Shown: one piece after another, positions 1-5,957 of the stretch
Layout of the letters: each line of letters begins with the position of its first letter
Position numbering within the stretch: the first letter of the stretch is position 1
Assembly (NCBI GenBank): GCA_937915735.1
Contig: CALGGS010000149.1
Location: 1 to 7,466, forward strand
Origin: an uncultured Treponema sp.
GTDB lineage: Bacteria; Spirochaetota; Spirochaetia; Treponematales; Treponemataceae
DNA length: 7,466 bases
Direction of reading: 5' to 3'
Notes under the pieces: generated by a model
Told to the model about the DNA's origin: nothing
The model's database searches: none
What the model saw: the letters and a program-made list of their open reading frames with translations, nothing else
Translations under genes and position numbers: made by a program

Positions 1-707
1 CTATCGTTGCATTTTTGAACAGATATTTTACGATTATGTGCACGATTATAAAAAAACACGGCGGAACCATCGATAAATTCATCGGGGATGCGATTATGGC
101 TTTGTTCGGAGCACCCATAAGCTACGAGGATAATTGCCGCAGGGCAGTCGCTGCCGCGTACGAAATGAGAGAGGCCCTTGAAAGCGTTCCTCTCGAGGAT
201 TTGATTCTTCCTGAAGGAATGAAATTTGACATCGGAATCGGAATCCACTACGGAGATGTAATTGTCGGCTCAATCGGTTCTGACGACAAAACTGATTATT
301 CTGTTATCGGGGATAATGTAAACCTGGCCTCAAGACTTGAGGGCCTTACAAAAACTTACGGCTCAAAAATCCTTGTCAGTGAAGCGGTAAAAGACGACAT
401 AAAAGAAATTTCATTCCTGTTCCGCCATCTTGACGATGTGAAGGTCAAGGGAAAGGCAAAGGCCGTTGGAATTTATGCCGTTGATGTGAGCGGAGAGGAT
501 TTTTCAGATGAATACAGGGATTCCTATGAAAAGGGCTTTGCGCTTTATAAAAAGGGCGTCTGGAATCTTGCGAAGGAATATTTTGAGAAAGCCTGTGAAT
601 GTCACCCGAATGACAAGGCCAGCCTTTTGATGCTAAGCCGCTGTGAGGAATTCATAAAAGCACCTCCCGAAAACTGGGACGGTGCCATTTCGTTCTTAAC
701 GAAGTGA
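1..707 (+). CDS. Class III adenylate/guanylate cyclase, C-terminal part (5' truncated by window edge)
   Basis: Makes a cyclic nucleotide, probably cAMP from ATP, as a second messenger. The open frame already runs at base 3 (residues IVAFLNRYF...), so the TTG at base 15 is internal and the true start lies upstream. The first metal-binding Asp and any sensor domain are outside the window. Visible cyclase motifs are KFIGDAIMALFG (bases 75-110), with the ATP-selecting Lys and the second metal Asp (bases 87-89), and DYSVIGDNVNLASRLE (bases 294-341), with the transition-state Asn (321-323) and Arg (333-335). The position that is Asp in class IIIa enzymes is Ser here (300-302), which points to class IIIb. 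The last ~65 residues (from about base 510) form a TPR-like helical pair (YEKGFALYKKGVWNLAKEYF) followed by a PPENWDG tail. I recall similar tails on spirochaetal CHASE2-type cyclases, but a CHASE2 domain cannot be confirmed from this fragment. Stop TGA at 705-707. Confidence 0.93.
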   Translation, partial: IVAFLNRYFTIMCTIIKKHGGTIDKFIGDAIMALFGAPISYEDNCRRAVAAAYEMREALESVPLEDLILPEGMKFDIGIGIHYGDVIVGSIGSDDKTDYSVIGDNVNLASRLEGLTKTYGSKILVSEAVKDDIKEISFLFRHLDDVKVKGKAKAVGIYAVDVSGEDFSDEYRDSYEKGFALYKKGVWNLAKEYFEKACECHPNDKASLLMLSRCEEFIKAPPENWDGAISFLTK

Positions 708-724
708 TATTTCCGTGCTATAAT
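696..724 (+). promoter_or_regulatory. Sigma-70-type promoter with perfect extended -10, ahead of the ABC ATPase gene
   Basis: A perfect -10 hexamer TATAAT lies at 719-724, preceded by TG one base upstream (716-717), so it is an extended -10. A -35-like TTAACG (4 of 6 to TTGACA) sits at 696-701 with an ideal 17-bp spacer. The -35 lies inside the last cyclase codons and the -10 lies just past its stop. A start point 7 bases past the -10 falls on base 731, the A of the next gene's ATG, so the transcript could be leaderless. No Shine-Dalgarno sequence is present between 707 and 731. Confidence 0.65.
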
Positions 725-730
725 CATTTT

Positions 731-1699
731 ATGTCTGACTTTATTATCAGTGCCGAACATCTTACAAAAAAATTTACTCTGGACGCGGGCTTTTTTGCCA
801 GGAAGGACAAATTTGTCTATGCCGTAAACGATGTCTCCTTTGGAATAGAGCGGGGAAAAACTTACGGCCTTGTCGGAGAAAGTGGCTGCGGAAAAACTAC
901 GACGGCACGAATGCTTGTCAGGATGTACAAGGCTGACGGTGGTACCGTCTGGTATAATCCGCTTCGGTCAGGCAAAGCGAATGGAGAAAGCCTTCCTCAG
1001 AACATTCTTCTTTTCAACCGAAAGCTTCTCCGCCAATATCGCGAAAAAATCAAATATGTTTTTCAGGACCCGTCTCGCTCTCTGAACCCAAGAATGTCTG
1101 TCTTTGACATTCTTACAGCCAGCTACAAATATTCGTCGCTTTGGCCTGGAAAAAAGACTGCCTATGAAGAGGCTGGTAAGATTATGGAGGAAGTGGGGCT
1201 GGATCCCCTTGACCTGGAAAAAAGGCCGGGCGAATTTTCCGGCGGGCAGCGCCAGCGAATCTCAATCGCCCGTGCCCTCATTATGAGGCCTGAGGTTATG
1301 TTTTGTGATGAAGTTGTCAGCGCTCTCGATGTATCTGTGCAAAGTCAGATTTTAAATCTTCTTCAGGAAATCCGTGAAAAGCGGGAGCTTTCATTTTTGT
1401 TCATAGCACATGACTTAAGAGTTTCCTGTTATTTTTGCGACACAATCGGCGTTATGTACAGGGGACTCTTGGTAGAAGAGGCTCCCGCCCGCGATTTATA
1501 CAAAACGGCAAGCCATCCATACACAAAATTGCTTTTTTCGGAAAACAACGATTCTTTTGGCGAAGTAAAAACAGCTCTTGAAACTCTTTCTGCCTGTCCT
1601 TTTGCGCATCGTTGTCAATATGCAAGGGAAAAATGCCATAAAGAAATCCCCGAATGGAAGGAAATAGAGAATGGCCACAAGGTTCGCTGCCATCTATAG
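731..1699 (+). CDS. oppF: Oligopeptide/dipeptide ABC transporter ATP-binding protein, OppF/DppF type
   Basis: Hydrolyses ATP at the inner face of the membrane to power peptide uptake by an Opp/Dpp permease. The 322-residue protein has the full ABC set: Walker A GESGCGKT (49-56), Q-loop Gln112 in VFQDPSRSLNPRMSV, signature SGGQR (170-174), Walker B Asp193 with catalytic Glu194, D-loop SALD (197-200) and H-loop His227. The C-terminal oligopeptide-family extension carries Cys289, 295, 302 and 320 (CPFAHRC...CHL), the four-Cys pattern that in some Dpp ATPases binds a 4Fe-4S cluster. Val195 replaces the Pro usual in the family's DEPVSALD. I chose ATG 731 because it gives the normal family N-terminus (MSDFIISAEHLTKKF). 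A GTG at 704 would overlap the cyclase stop and add nine unlikely residues. There is no ribosome binding site. No OppD, permease or binding protein lies within the window after it, so it looks like an orphan or the end of a split locus. OppF versus DppF cannot be decided. Confidence 0.92.
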   Translation: MSDFIISAEHLTKKFTLDAGFFARKDKFVYAVNDVSFGIERGKTYGLVGESGCGKTTTARMLVRMYKADGGTVWYNPLRSGKANGESLPQNILLFNRKLLRQYREKIKYVFQDPSRSLNPRMSVFDILTASYKYSSLWPGKKTAYEEAGKIMEEVGLDPLDLEKRPGEFSGGQRQRISIARALIMRPEVMFCDEVVSALDVSVQSQILNLLQEIREKRELSFLFIAHDLRVSCYFCDTIGVMYRGLLVEEAPARDLYKTASHPYTKLLFSENNDSFGEVKTALETLSACPFAHRCQYAREKCHKEIPEWKEIENGHKVRCHL

Positions 1700-1719
1700 T
1701 GTCATTCTCTGAAGACGCC

Positions 1720-2436
1720 CTAAATTTCTTCAATGTGATAAATATAATCTAAGGTTGAAAGTGCCTCTATGATTTCCTTGTGAGTCTTGTATTTTTTCAG
1801 TTCCTCACTTGAAATGGAAATTGCGATTGAATAGACGCTTAGTCCTGAGTTTGCGTATGCTCCGTTCATTTCGATTGCGTCAATCGTAAGGCCTAATTTT
1901 CTGATTGTTGTGACGAAATTCTGTAAATTAAGGCTGTTTTTCAGCTCAAGATGAATTTCAAAATGATTCGAGCGGTTTTTAAGGAAAAATTCGAGGTAGG
2001 GGAGCTTTGAAAGACATAGCAAAAGAACTAAAAATGTTATTGCCGTGATTGTGTACAGACCCGCGCCAATGGCCAGGCCTAAAATGCAGCTGCCCCAAAG
2101 TGAAACGGCTGTCGTAAGCCCCATAATCTGGTTTCGTGAAGTAAAATAAAGCGTTCTTGTCGCAATGCGGGCCGCCGAAACAATCGAGAGGGCAGAGAGA
2201 ATAAAAAATTGACCTCCGAAAGTGCTGTTTAAGTAAAGGTCAATCAGCATAACGACCGTTCCTGAGAGGGTGACAATCATAAAGGTCCTGAATCCTGCCG
2301 AATGTCTTTTGCTGGAGCGTTCCCAGCCGATAAGAGAAGACAAAAGAACAGAGAGAACGATTCTAAAAAAAACTGAGTAAGCGTTTAAGGTCACTGCCCA
2401 TGAGCCAAGAAAAGTTGCGATTGGATCCGAAATCAT
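1720..2436 (-). CDS. MgtC/SapB-family membrane protein
   Basis: A 238-residue inner-membrane protein, placed in the MgtC/SapB family by IGWERSSKRHSAGFRTF (36-52, matching the family's IGLER...AGLRT) and GLTTAVSLW (106-114), followed by the glycine-rich helix ILGLAIGAGLY. I see about four or five hydrophobic segments in residues ~8-145. A soluble C-terminal domain (~155-238) with an alternating beta/alpha look fits the ACT-like domain of MgtC proteins. The family is linked to growth at low magnesium, acid or membrane stress, and control of ATP synthase, but the biochemical role of most members is unknown. The family's central GIGFLGAG motif is absent: residues 80-105 read SALSIVSAARIATRTLYF and onward. 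Start ATG 2434-2436 has a strong SD (GGAGG, 2443-2447, 6-nt spacing) and overlaps the folC stop (ATGA), implying translational coupling. It converges with the ABC ATPase gene 20 bp away. Confidence 0.82.
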   Translation of the reverse strand: MISDPIATFLGSWAVTLNAYSVFFRIVLSVLLSSLIGWERSSKRHSAGFRTFMIVTLSGTVVMLIDLYLNSTFGGQFFILSALSIVSAARIATRTLYFTSRNQIMGLTTAVSLWGSCILGLAIGAGLYTITAITFLVLLLCLSKLPYLEFFLKNRSNHFEIHLELKNSLNLQNFVTTIRKLGLTIDAIEMNGAYANSGLSVYSIAISISSEELKKYKTHKEIIEALSTLDYIYHIEEI

Positions 2437-3851
2437 AAAGAGCCTCCGATTTTATTTAATAGAGATTTTACCACGGCTATCAAATAAAAAGAACCGGTGA
2501 CAAGAAGAATGGAGTGGTTTTTATCTGCATATTCCAGGGATTTTTTTATTTGCATTTCAAAATCTTCGTTTAAGTCGTAGGAAAGACCGGCTTCATCAAA
2601 TGCTTTTTGAAGAAGAGCCAAATCCGCTTGCTTTACATTGCCTGGTTTTGTCAAAAATATTTTATCAAAATAATTTTTAAAAAGCGGCGCAATGTCTTTG
2701 GCATCCTTATCTGCCGCACAGGCAAAAAGAAGCGTAAAGTTCTTGTCATTGCAGGGGTCTGCCCGGCAATCTTTTCTAGAAAAAACAGCGTCCAGCGTTT
2801 CCAGCGTGAAGCGGACACTGTTTACTGTGTGAGCGCCATCCAAGATTAAAAACGGAATGTTTTTGCAGCCCTTTAGATTCTTTATGATTTCAAATCTGGC
2901 AGGAAGTTTTGCCTTTGAAAGGCCTTTTTCTATAATTTCTTCAGAAATCTCCGGAATGGCTGTCTTAACGGCAAGCGAGGCCAGGACCGCGTTTTCTGCC
3001 TGAAAAGAACCGAACATTTTTAAATGGGCTTTTATCGGACGGCTGAAAATTTTTGAGGAAAATGAAATCCTGAATTGTTTTTCCGCCTGATTTTCTTTCG
3101 GGCAATTTTCATCTGTATAAAAATCACATTTTAAATCCTGAATATAGTCTTCTAGAAAAATCGCCCTTGCTTTTTTTTCTTCTGCGATTTTTTCAAAAAC
3201 TCTTCGCACTGATGGATTTTGCTTTGATATTACGACGGGCGTATTTTCTTTTATGATTCCGCCTTTTTCAAAAGCAATTTTTTCAAGCGTGTCGCCTAAG
3301 AATTCCGTATGTTCCTTTTCGATGGGGGTGATAACTGAGCAAATCGGAGAAACAACATTAGTTGAGTCAAGCCTTCCTCCCAGTCCGACTTCAAAAACAG
3401 AGTAGTCGACCTTGGCCTGCCTGAAAACCAAAAAACTGAAAAGTGTGACCAGCTCAAACCAAGTAACTGGTCTTTCGCCGGGAAGCTCCTCTTTTTTTAT
3501 TGCTTTTACTCCCGCCATAATTTCGGCAACAGCCTTGTCATAGGCTTCATCCTCAAAAGGTCCGTTAGTTCGTGAAATGCGCTCAATGAAGTCCAGGATA
3601 TGCGGAGAAGTGTAGAGACCTGTCTTAAAGCCCGCCTCTTCTAAAATAGAGGCTATAAACATTGAGACCGACCCCTTTCCCTTTGAGCCTGCCACATGAA
3701 AGCAAGGGGCCGCTTTTTCAGGAAAATTAAACTTTTCGCAGAAAAAGCGCATTGTGTCGAGCCAAAAAATATTTTTTTTCGGAGTTTTTTCAAAATTAAG
3801 ATATGAGTCAACCCAAGATTCAAATTTTTGGACAGAAGCAATTTGTGACAT
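2433..3851 (-). CDS. folC: Bifunctional folylpolyglutamate synthase / dihydrofolate synthase
   Basis: Cytoplasmic Mur-ligase-type enzyme that adds glutamates to folates and, in bifunctional members, glutamate to dihydropteroate. The 472-residue protein shows the ATP loop GSKGKGS (55-61, family usual GTNGKGS), TSPH (81-84), EVGLGGRLDSTN (154-165), HTEFLGDTLEKIAFEKGGIIK (181-201) with metal-site His181 and the Lys196 that is carbamylated in the family, DGAHT (338-342) and the C-terminal VTGSFYL. It is somewhat longer than the ~420 residues of E. coli FolC. ATG 3851 is chosen because SD GAGGA lies 5 nt upstream. The in-frame GTG at 3863 is next to that SD and would leave it inside the coding sequence. 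Several motifs are divergent: IEKEHTEFLG for the usual IGxDHTEFLG, and DGAHT for DGAHNP. Whether both activities are kept cannot be told. The stop TGA (2433-2435) overlaps the start of the MgtC-family gene. Confidence 0.93.
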   Translation of the reverse strand: MSQIASVQKFESWVDSYLNFEKTPKKNIFWLDTMRFFCEKFNFPEKAAPCFHVAGSKGKGSVSMFIASILEEAGFKTGLYTSPHILDFIERISRTNGPFEDEAYDKAVAEIMAGVKAIKKEELPGERPVTWFELVTLFSFLVFRQAKVDYSVFEVGLGGRLDSTNVVSPICSVITPIEKEHTEFLGDTLEKIAFEKGGIIKENTPVVISKQNPSVRRVFEKIAEEKKARAIFLEDYIQDLKCDFYTDENCPKENQAEKQFRISFSSKIFSRPIKAHLKMFGSFQAENAVLASLAVKTAIPEISEEIIEKGLSKAKLPARFEIIKNLKGCKNIPFLILDGAHTVNSVRFTLETLDAVFSRKDCRADPCNDKNFTLLFACAADKDAKDIAPLFKNYFDKIFLTKPGNVKQADLALLQKAFDEAGLSYDLNEDFEMQIKKSLEYADKNHSILLVTGSFYLIAVVKSLLNKIGGSL

Positions 3852-3856
3852 AAATA

Positions 3857-3861
3857 TCCTC
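3857..3861 (-). promoter_or_regulatory. Ribosome binding site deciding the folC start
   Basis: GAGGA on the minus strand, 5 nt before ATG 3851. The alternative upstream GTG (3861-3863) overlaps this SD, so the ATG is the better start. Confidence 0.75.
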
Positions 3862-3868
3862 ACAAAAT

Positions 3869-3929
3869 AAAAAAAACGAATTACACTGATTTACACTAAT
3901 TTTATGTTCGCGTAATTCGTATAATTCGT
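3869..3929 (-). terminator. Long imperfect hairpin plus T8 tract after clpX
   Basis: Read on the minus strand, the arm beginning ACGAATTATAC (3929-3919) pairs with the arm ending GTGTAATTCGT (3886-3876) over 11 bp, with one G-U. Further interrupted pairing continues toward a central loop. Eight T follow at 3876-3869, the last base of the stem being part of the run. It starts 26 bp after the clpX stop, so it could end clpPX transcripts. The stem is AT-rich and the structure is also a repeat, so terminator function is plausible rather than certain. The T tract ends only 17 bp before the folC ATG, leaving little room for a separate folC promoter downstream of it. Confidence 0.5.
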
Positions 3930-3939
3930 GTTGATTTGT
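3876..3939. repeat. Modular ~9-10-bp direct and inverted repeats in the clpX-folC spacer
   Basis: On the plus strand GAATTACACT (3878-3887) is followed directly by GATTTACACT (3888-3897) and the looser AATTTTATGT. Then TAATTCGT occurs at 3913-3920 and again at 3922-3929, followed by TGATTTGT at 3932-3939. The first set is roughly the reverse complement of the second, so the block is both tandem (period 9-10) and inverted. It contrasts with the rest of the window, where spacers are plain AT-rich DNA. It may be one copy of a dispersed intergenic element, but only one copy is present here. Confidence 0.55.
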
Positions 3940-3954
3940 CCTTAGTAAAAGTTG

Positions 3955-5214
3955 TTAAGCCGTCTGTTGTGTGAGCAAAAGCTGGCTTAAGTCTGGTTTT
4001 TCTTTTCCAAGAACAATTTCTTTTGTGACCGTAAGATGCTTTTTGCCCTTAATGCTTGGAGCTTCGAACATCAAATCCATCAAAAGCTTTTCTACGATTG
4101 AGCGGAGCCCACGCGCACCGGTCTTTTGCTTGATGGCCGTCTCGGCTATTTCGTCAAGGGCATCGGCAGTGAAGTCCAAATCCAAATCGTCCATTTGAAA
4201 GGAAGCCTTGAACTGCTTTGTGATTGCGTTCTTCGGCTCAGTTAAGATTCTGGTTAAATCTGCCTTTGTCAGCTCTTTTAAGGCCACGGAAATTGGCATA
4301 CGACCGATAAGCTCTGGTATGATTCCGAATTTTACCAAGTCGTCTGGCGTGCACTGATTCAAAAGCTCCATTCGCTCTGCCTCGTCCATTGTCCCCACAT
4401 TTGAGCCGAAGCCCAAAGAGTGGGCGGCGATTCTCTGCTCAATGATTTTGTCAAGACCGACGAAGGCTCCTCCAAGAATAAAGAGGATGTTCGATGTGTC
4501 AATCTGAAGCATTTCCTGATTCGGGTGCTTTCGCCCGCCCTGAGGAGGAACTGAGGCCTGAGTTCCTTCGATAATTTTAAGGAGCGCCTGCTGAACTCCC
4601 TCGCCAGAAACATCGCGGGTTATGGATGTGTTCTCGCTTTTTCTGCCGATTTTGTCAATTTCGTCAATGAAGATGATTCCTCGCTCTGCCTGAGCTATGT
4701 TTCCGTCAGCCGCATTGATGAGCTTTAAAAGGACATTCTCGACATCTTCACCGACATAGCCGGCTTCCGTGAGGGTGGTGGCATCTGCGATTGCAAAAGG
4801 AACTTTAAGCTTTTCAGCCAAAGTGCGCGCAAGAAGGGTTTTTCCGCTTCCAGTCGGGCCAATCAAAAGAACATTTGATTTTTCGATTTTCACATCATCA
4901 CCTGTCTGGATAGAGTCGAGCTTTGACATTCTTTTGTAGTGGTTGTAAACGGCAACAGACAAGGCTTTTTTTGCGTAATCCTGACCGATTACATATTCAT
5001 CGAGATATTCCTTGAATTCTTTTGGAGTAGGAACCTCCGACATATCGATTTGATCGACAGCCTTTTCCTTTTGCTCCAGCATTCCCTCGCAGACGGCGAT
5101 ACATTTGTCGCAGATAAAAATTCCGTTTGAAGGTGCTGCGATTAAATGCCGCTTGTCGTCAGCCGGCTTACCACAGAATGAGCAGTATTGTGTGTCACTT
5201 CTGAATCCACGCAT
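3955..5214 (-). CDS. clpX: ATP-dependent Clp protease ATP-binding subunit ClpX
   Basis: AAA+ unfoldase that recognises tagged or damaged proteins, unfolds them with ATP and threads them into ClpP. The 419-residue protein is full length. It has the N-terminal C4 zinc-binding domain (Cys11, 14, 35, 38), Walker A GPTGSGKT (119-126), pore-1 loop GYVGED (152-157), Walker B IIFIDEID (180-187), the RKH substrate loop (228-230), the Arg-finger region IPELIGRMP and sensor-2 GARGLRS. The ClpP-docking tripeptide is LGF (267-269) where E. coli has IGF, a conservative change. Start ATG 5212-5214 is 3 bp after the clpP stop. The SD GGAGG lies inside the last clpP codons with an 11-nt spacing, slightly long. 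It is co-transcribed with clpP. The identity is secure. Confidence 0.99.
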   Translation of the reverse strand: MRGFRSDTQYCSFCGKPADDKRHLIAAPSNGIFICDKCIAVCEGMLEQKEKAVDQIDMSEVPTPKEFKEYLDEYVIGQDYAKKALSVAVYNHYKRMSKLDSIQTGDDVKIEKSNVLLIGPTGSGKTLLARTLAEKLKVPFAIADATTLTEAGYVGEDVENVLLKLINAADGNIAQAERGIIFIDEIDKIGRKSENTSITRDVSGEGVQQALLKIIEGTQASVPPQGGRKHPNQEMLQIDTSNILFILGGAFVGLDKIIEQRIAAHSLGFGSNVGTMDEAERMELLNQCTPDDLVKFGIIPELIGRMPISVALKELTKADLTRILTEPKNAITKQFKASFQMDDLDLDFTADALDEIAETAIKQKTGARGLRSIVEKLLMDLMFEAPSIKGKKHLTVTKEIVLGKEKPDLSQLLLTQQTA

Positions 5215-5217
5215 TTT

Positions 5218-5829
5218 TTATTTTACCTCCGATGAGCGAGAAGGCATTACTTTGTCAACGATTCCGTAAGCTAAGGCATCCTCTGCGCTCATGAAAAAGT
5301 CTCGCTCCATATCTTTTGCAATCTCGTCTTCCGATTTTCCGCATTTTTCGGCAAGATATTTGATAGAGAGCTTTTTAAGACGAATGATTTCTTTTGCCTG
5401 AACTGCGATGTCACTTTCCTGTCCCTGAACGCCGCCACGAGGTTGATGAATCATAACGCGGCAAGAAGGAAGTGCGAATCGCTTGCCTTTTGTGCCTCCG
5501 GCAAGCAAAATTGCTCCCATTGAGGCTGCCTGACCGATACAGATTGTCTGAATGTCGCATTTTACATACTGCATTGCGTCATAGATTGCCAAGCCTGCCG
5601 TTACGCTTCCGCCAGGAGAGTTGATGTAAATGCTGATGTCCTTGTCCGGATTTTCTGATTCCAAAAAAAGAATTTGAGCCACAACTAAATCTGCATTTAA
5701 ATCATTTATTTCACCGTCAACGAAAATGATTCTGTCTTTTAAAAGCCTGGAATAAATGTCGTAGAATCGCTCACCGTTTCCGCTTCGTTCGATTACGCTT
5801 GGCATGTAATTGTTCATCTGTTCGTTCAT
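5218..5829 (-). CDS. clpP: ATP-dependent Clp protease proteolytic subunit ClpP
   Basis: Serine protease that assembles into a two-ring 14-mer and degrades proteins delivered by ClpX. With the start at 5829 the protein is 203 residues, normal for the family. The catalytic triad is visible: Ser103 in GQAASMGA, His128 in MIHQPRGG and Asp177 in MERDFFMSAEDA. The oxyanion-strand region NSPGGSVTAGLAIYD (70-84) and the handle region are intact. The first dozen or so residues (MNEQMNNYMPSVIERS) probably include a short propeptide or N-terminal axial loop. ATG 5829 is preferred because GAGG lies 5 nt upstream. An in-frame GTG at 5862 would add 11 residues and has no SD. The clpX gene follows after 3 bp. 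A terminator lies between tig and this gene, so a promoter is expected in the 5830-5915 stretch. Confidence 0.98.
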   Translation of the reverse strand: MNEQMNNYMPSVIERSGNGERFYDIYSRLLKDRIIFVDGEINDLNADLVVAQILFLESENPDKDISIYINSPGGSVTAGLAIYDAMQYVKCDIQTICIGQAASMGAILLAGGTKGKRFALPSCRVMIHQPRGGVQGQESDIAVQAKEIIRLKKLSIKYLAEKCGKSEDEIAKDMERDFFMSAEDALAYGIVDKVMPSRSSEVK

Positions 5830-5834
5830 TTTAA

Positions 5835-5838
5835 CCTC
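5835..5838 (-). promoter_or_regulatory. Ribosome binding site deciding the clpP start
   Basis: GAGG on the minus strand with a 5-nt spacer to ATG 5829. It supports this start over GTG 5862. Confidence 0.7.
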
Positions 5839-5915
5839 GCTGAATGTGCAAAAAGTAGACACATTATTTTATAGAATTTTACTCTATAAATATAGTGAAT
5901 TTTCCAAAATTATCC
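5839..5915 (-). promoter_or_regulatory. Probable clpPX promoter region with two small inverted repeats
   Basis: This very AT-rich stretch lies between the tig terminator and the clpP SD and should hold the clpPX promoter. A -10-like TATAAA is at 5873-5868 (minus), but I find no convincing -35 at 16-18 bp from it. The block holds ATAGA...TCTAT (5871-5875 with 5883-5887) and CTATA...TATAG (5884-5888 with 5891-5895), which share bases and flank the -10-like site. They could be operator half-sites or chance in AT-rich DNA. No CIRCE element is present. Confidence 0.3.
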
Positions 5916-5957
5916 AAAAAAAAACGGAATGTTTCCTGAATTTTTGGGAACATTCCG
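5916..5957 (-). terminator. Rho-independent terminator of tig
   Basis: On the minus strand CGGAATGTT pairs perfectly (9 bp) with AACATTCCG. A single C-A mismatch and two more GC pairs follow, the loop is about 9 nt, and nine T come directly after (5924-5916). It begins 21 bp past the tig stop. The opposite strand has only a T4, so it acts mainly on tig transcripts. Confidence 0.88.

Noticed and set aside
704..730. GTG start at 704 for the ABC ATPase, overlapping the cyclase stop (GTGA)
   Set aside because: It has no SD, adds nine residues not seen in the family, and the strong -10 sits inside this stretch. ATG 731 gives the expected N-terminus.
1710..1732. TGAAG...CTTCA hairpin between the convergent genes
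   Set aside because: It has only 5 bp, a 13-nt loop and no T tract, so it is unlikely to be a terminator.
1452..1733. Minus-strand open frames antisense to the end of the ABC ATPase gene
   Set aside because: They lie opposite a well-supported gene, resemble no family I know, and their sequence is explained by the codons of the real gene.
2607..2849. Plus-strand open frame antisense to folC
   Set aside because: It has a basic, low-complexity composition and no SD, and is fully explained as a shadow of folC.
3852..3863. GTG start at 3863 for folC
   Set aside because: It overlaps the SD (GAGGA) that serves ATG 3851, and has no SD of its own.
3876..3939. Possible CRISPR-like array
   Set aside because: The repeat modules are about 10 bp with no unique spacers of usual length, and no cas genes are present.
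5830..5862. GTG start at 5862 for clpP
   Set aside because: It has no SD, and the added 11 residues are not ClpP-like. ATG 5829 has GAGG at proper spacing.
5839..5915. CIRCE-type heat-shock operator upstream of clpP
   Set aside because: No TTAGCACTC...GAGTGCTAA or near match was found. Only short AT-rich inverted repeats are present.
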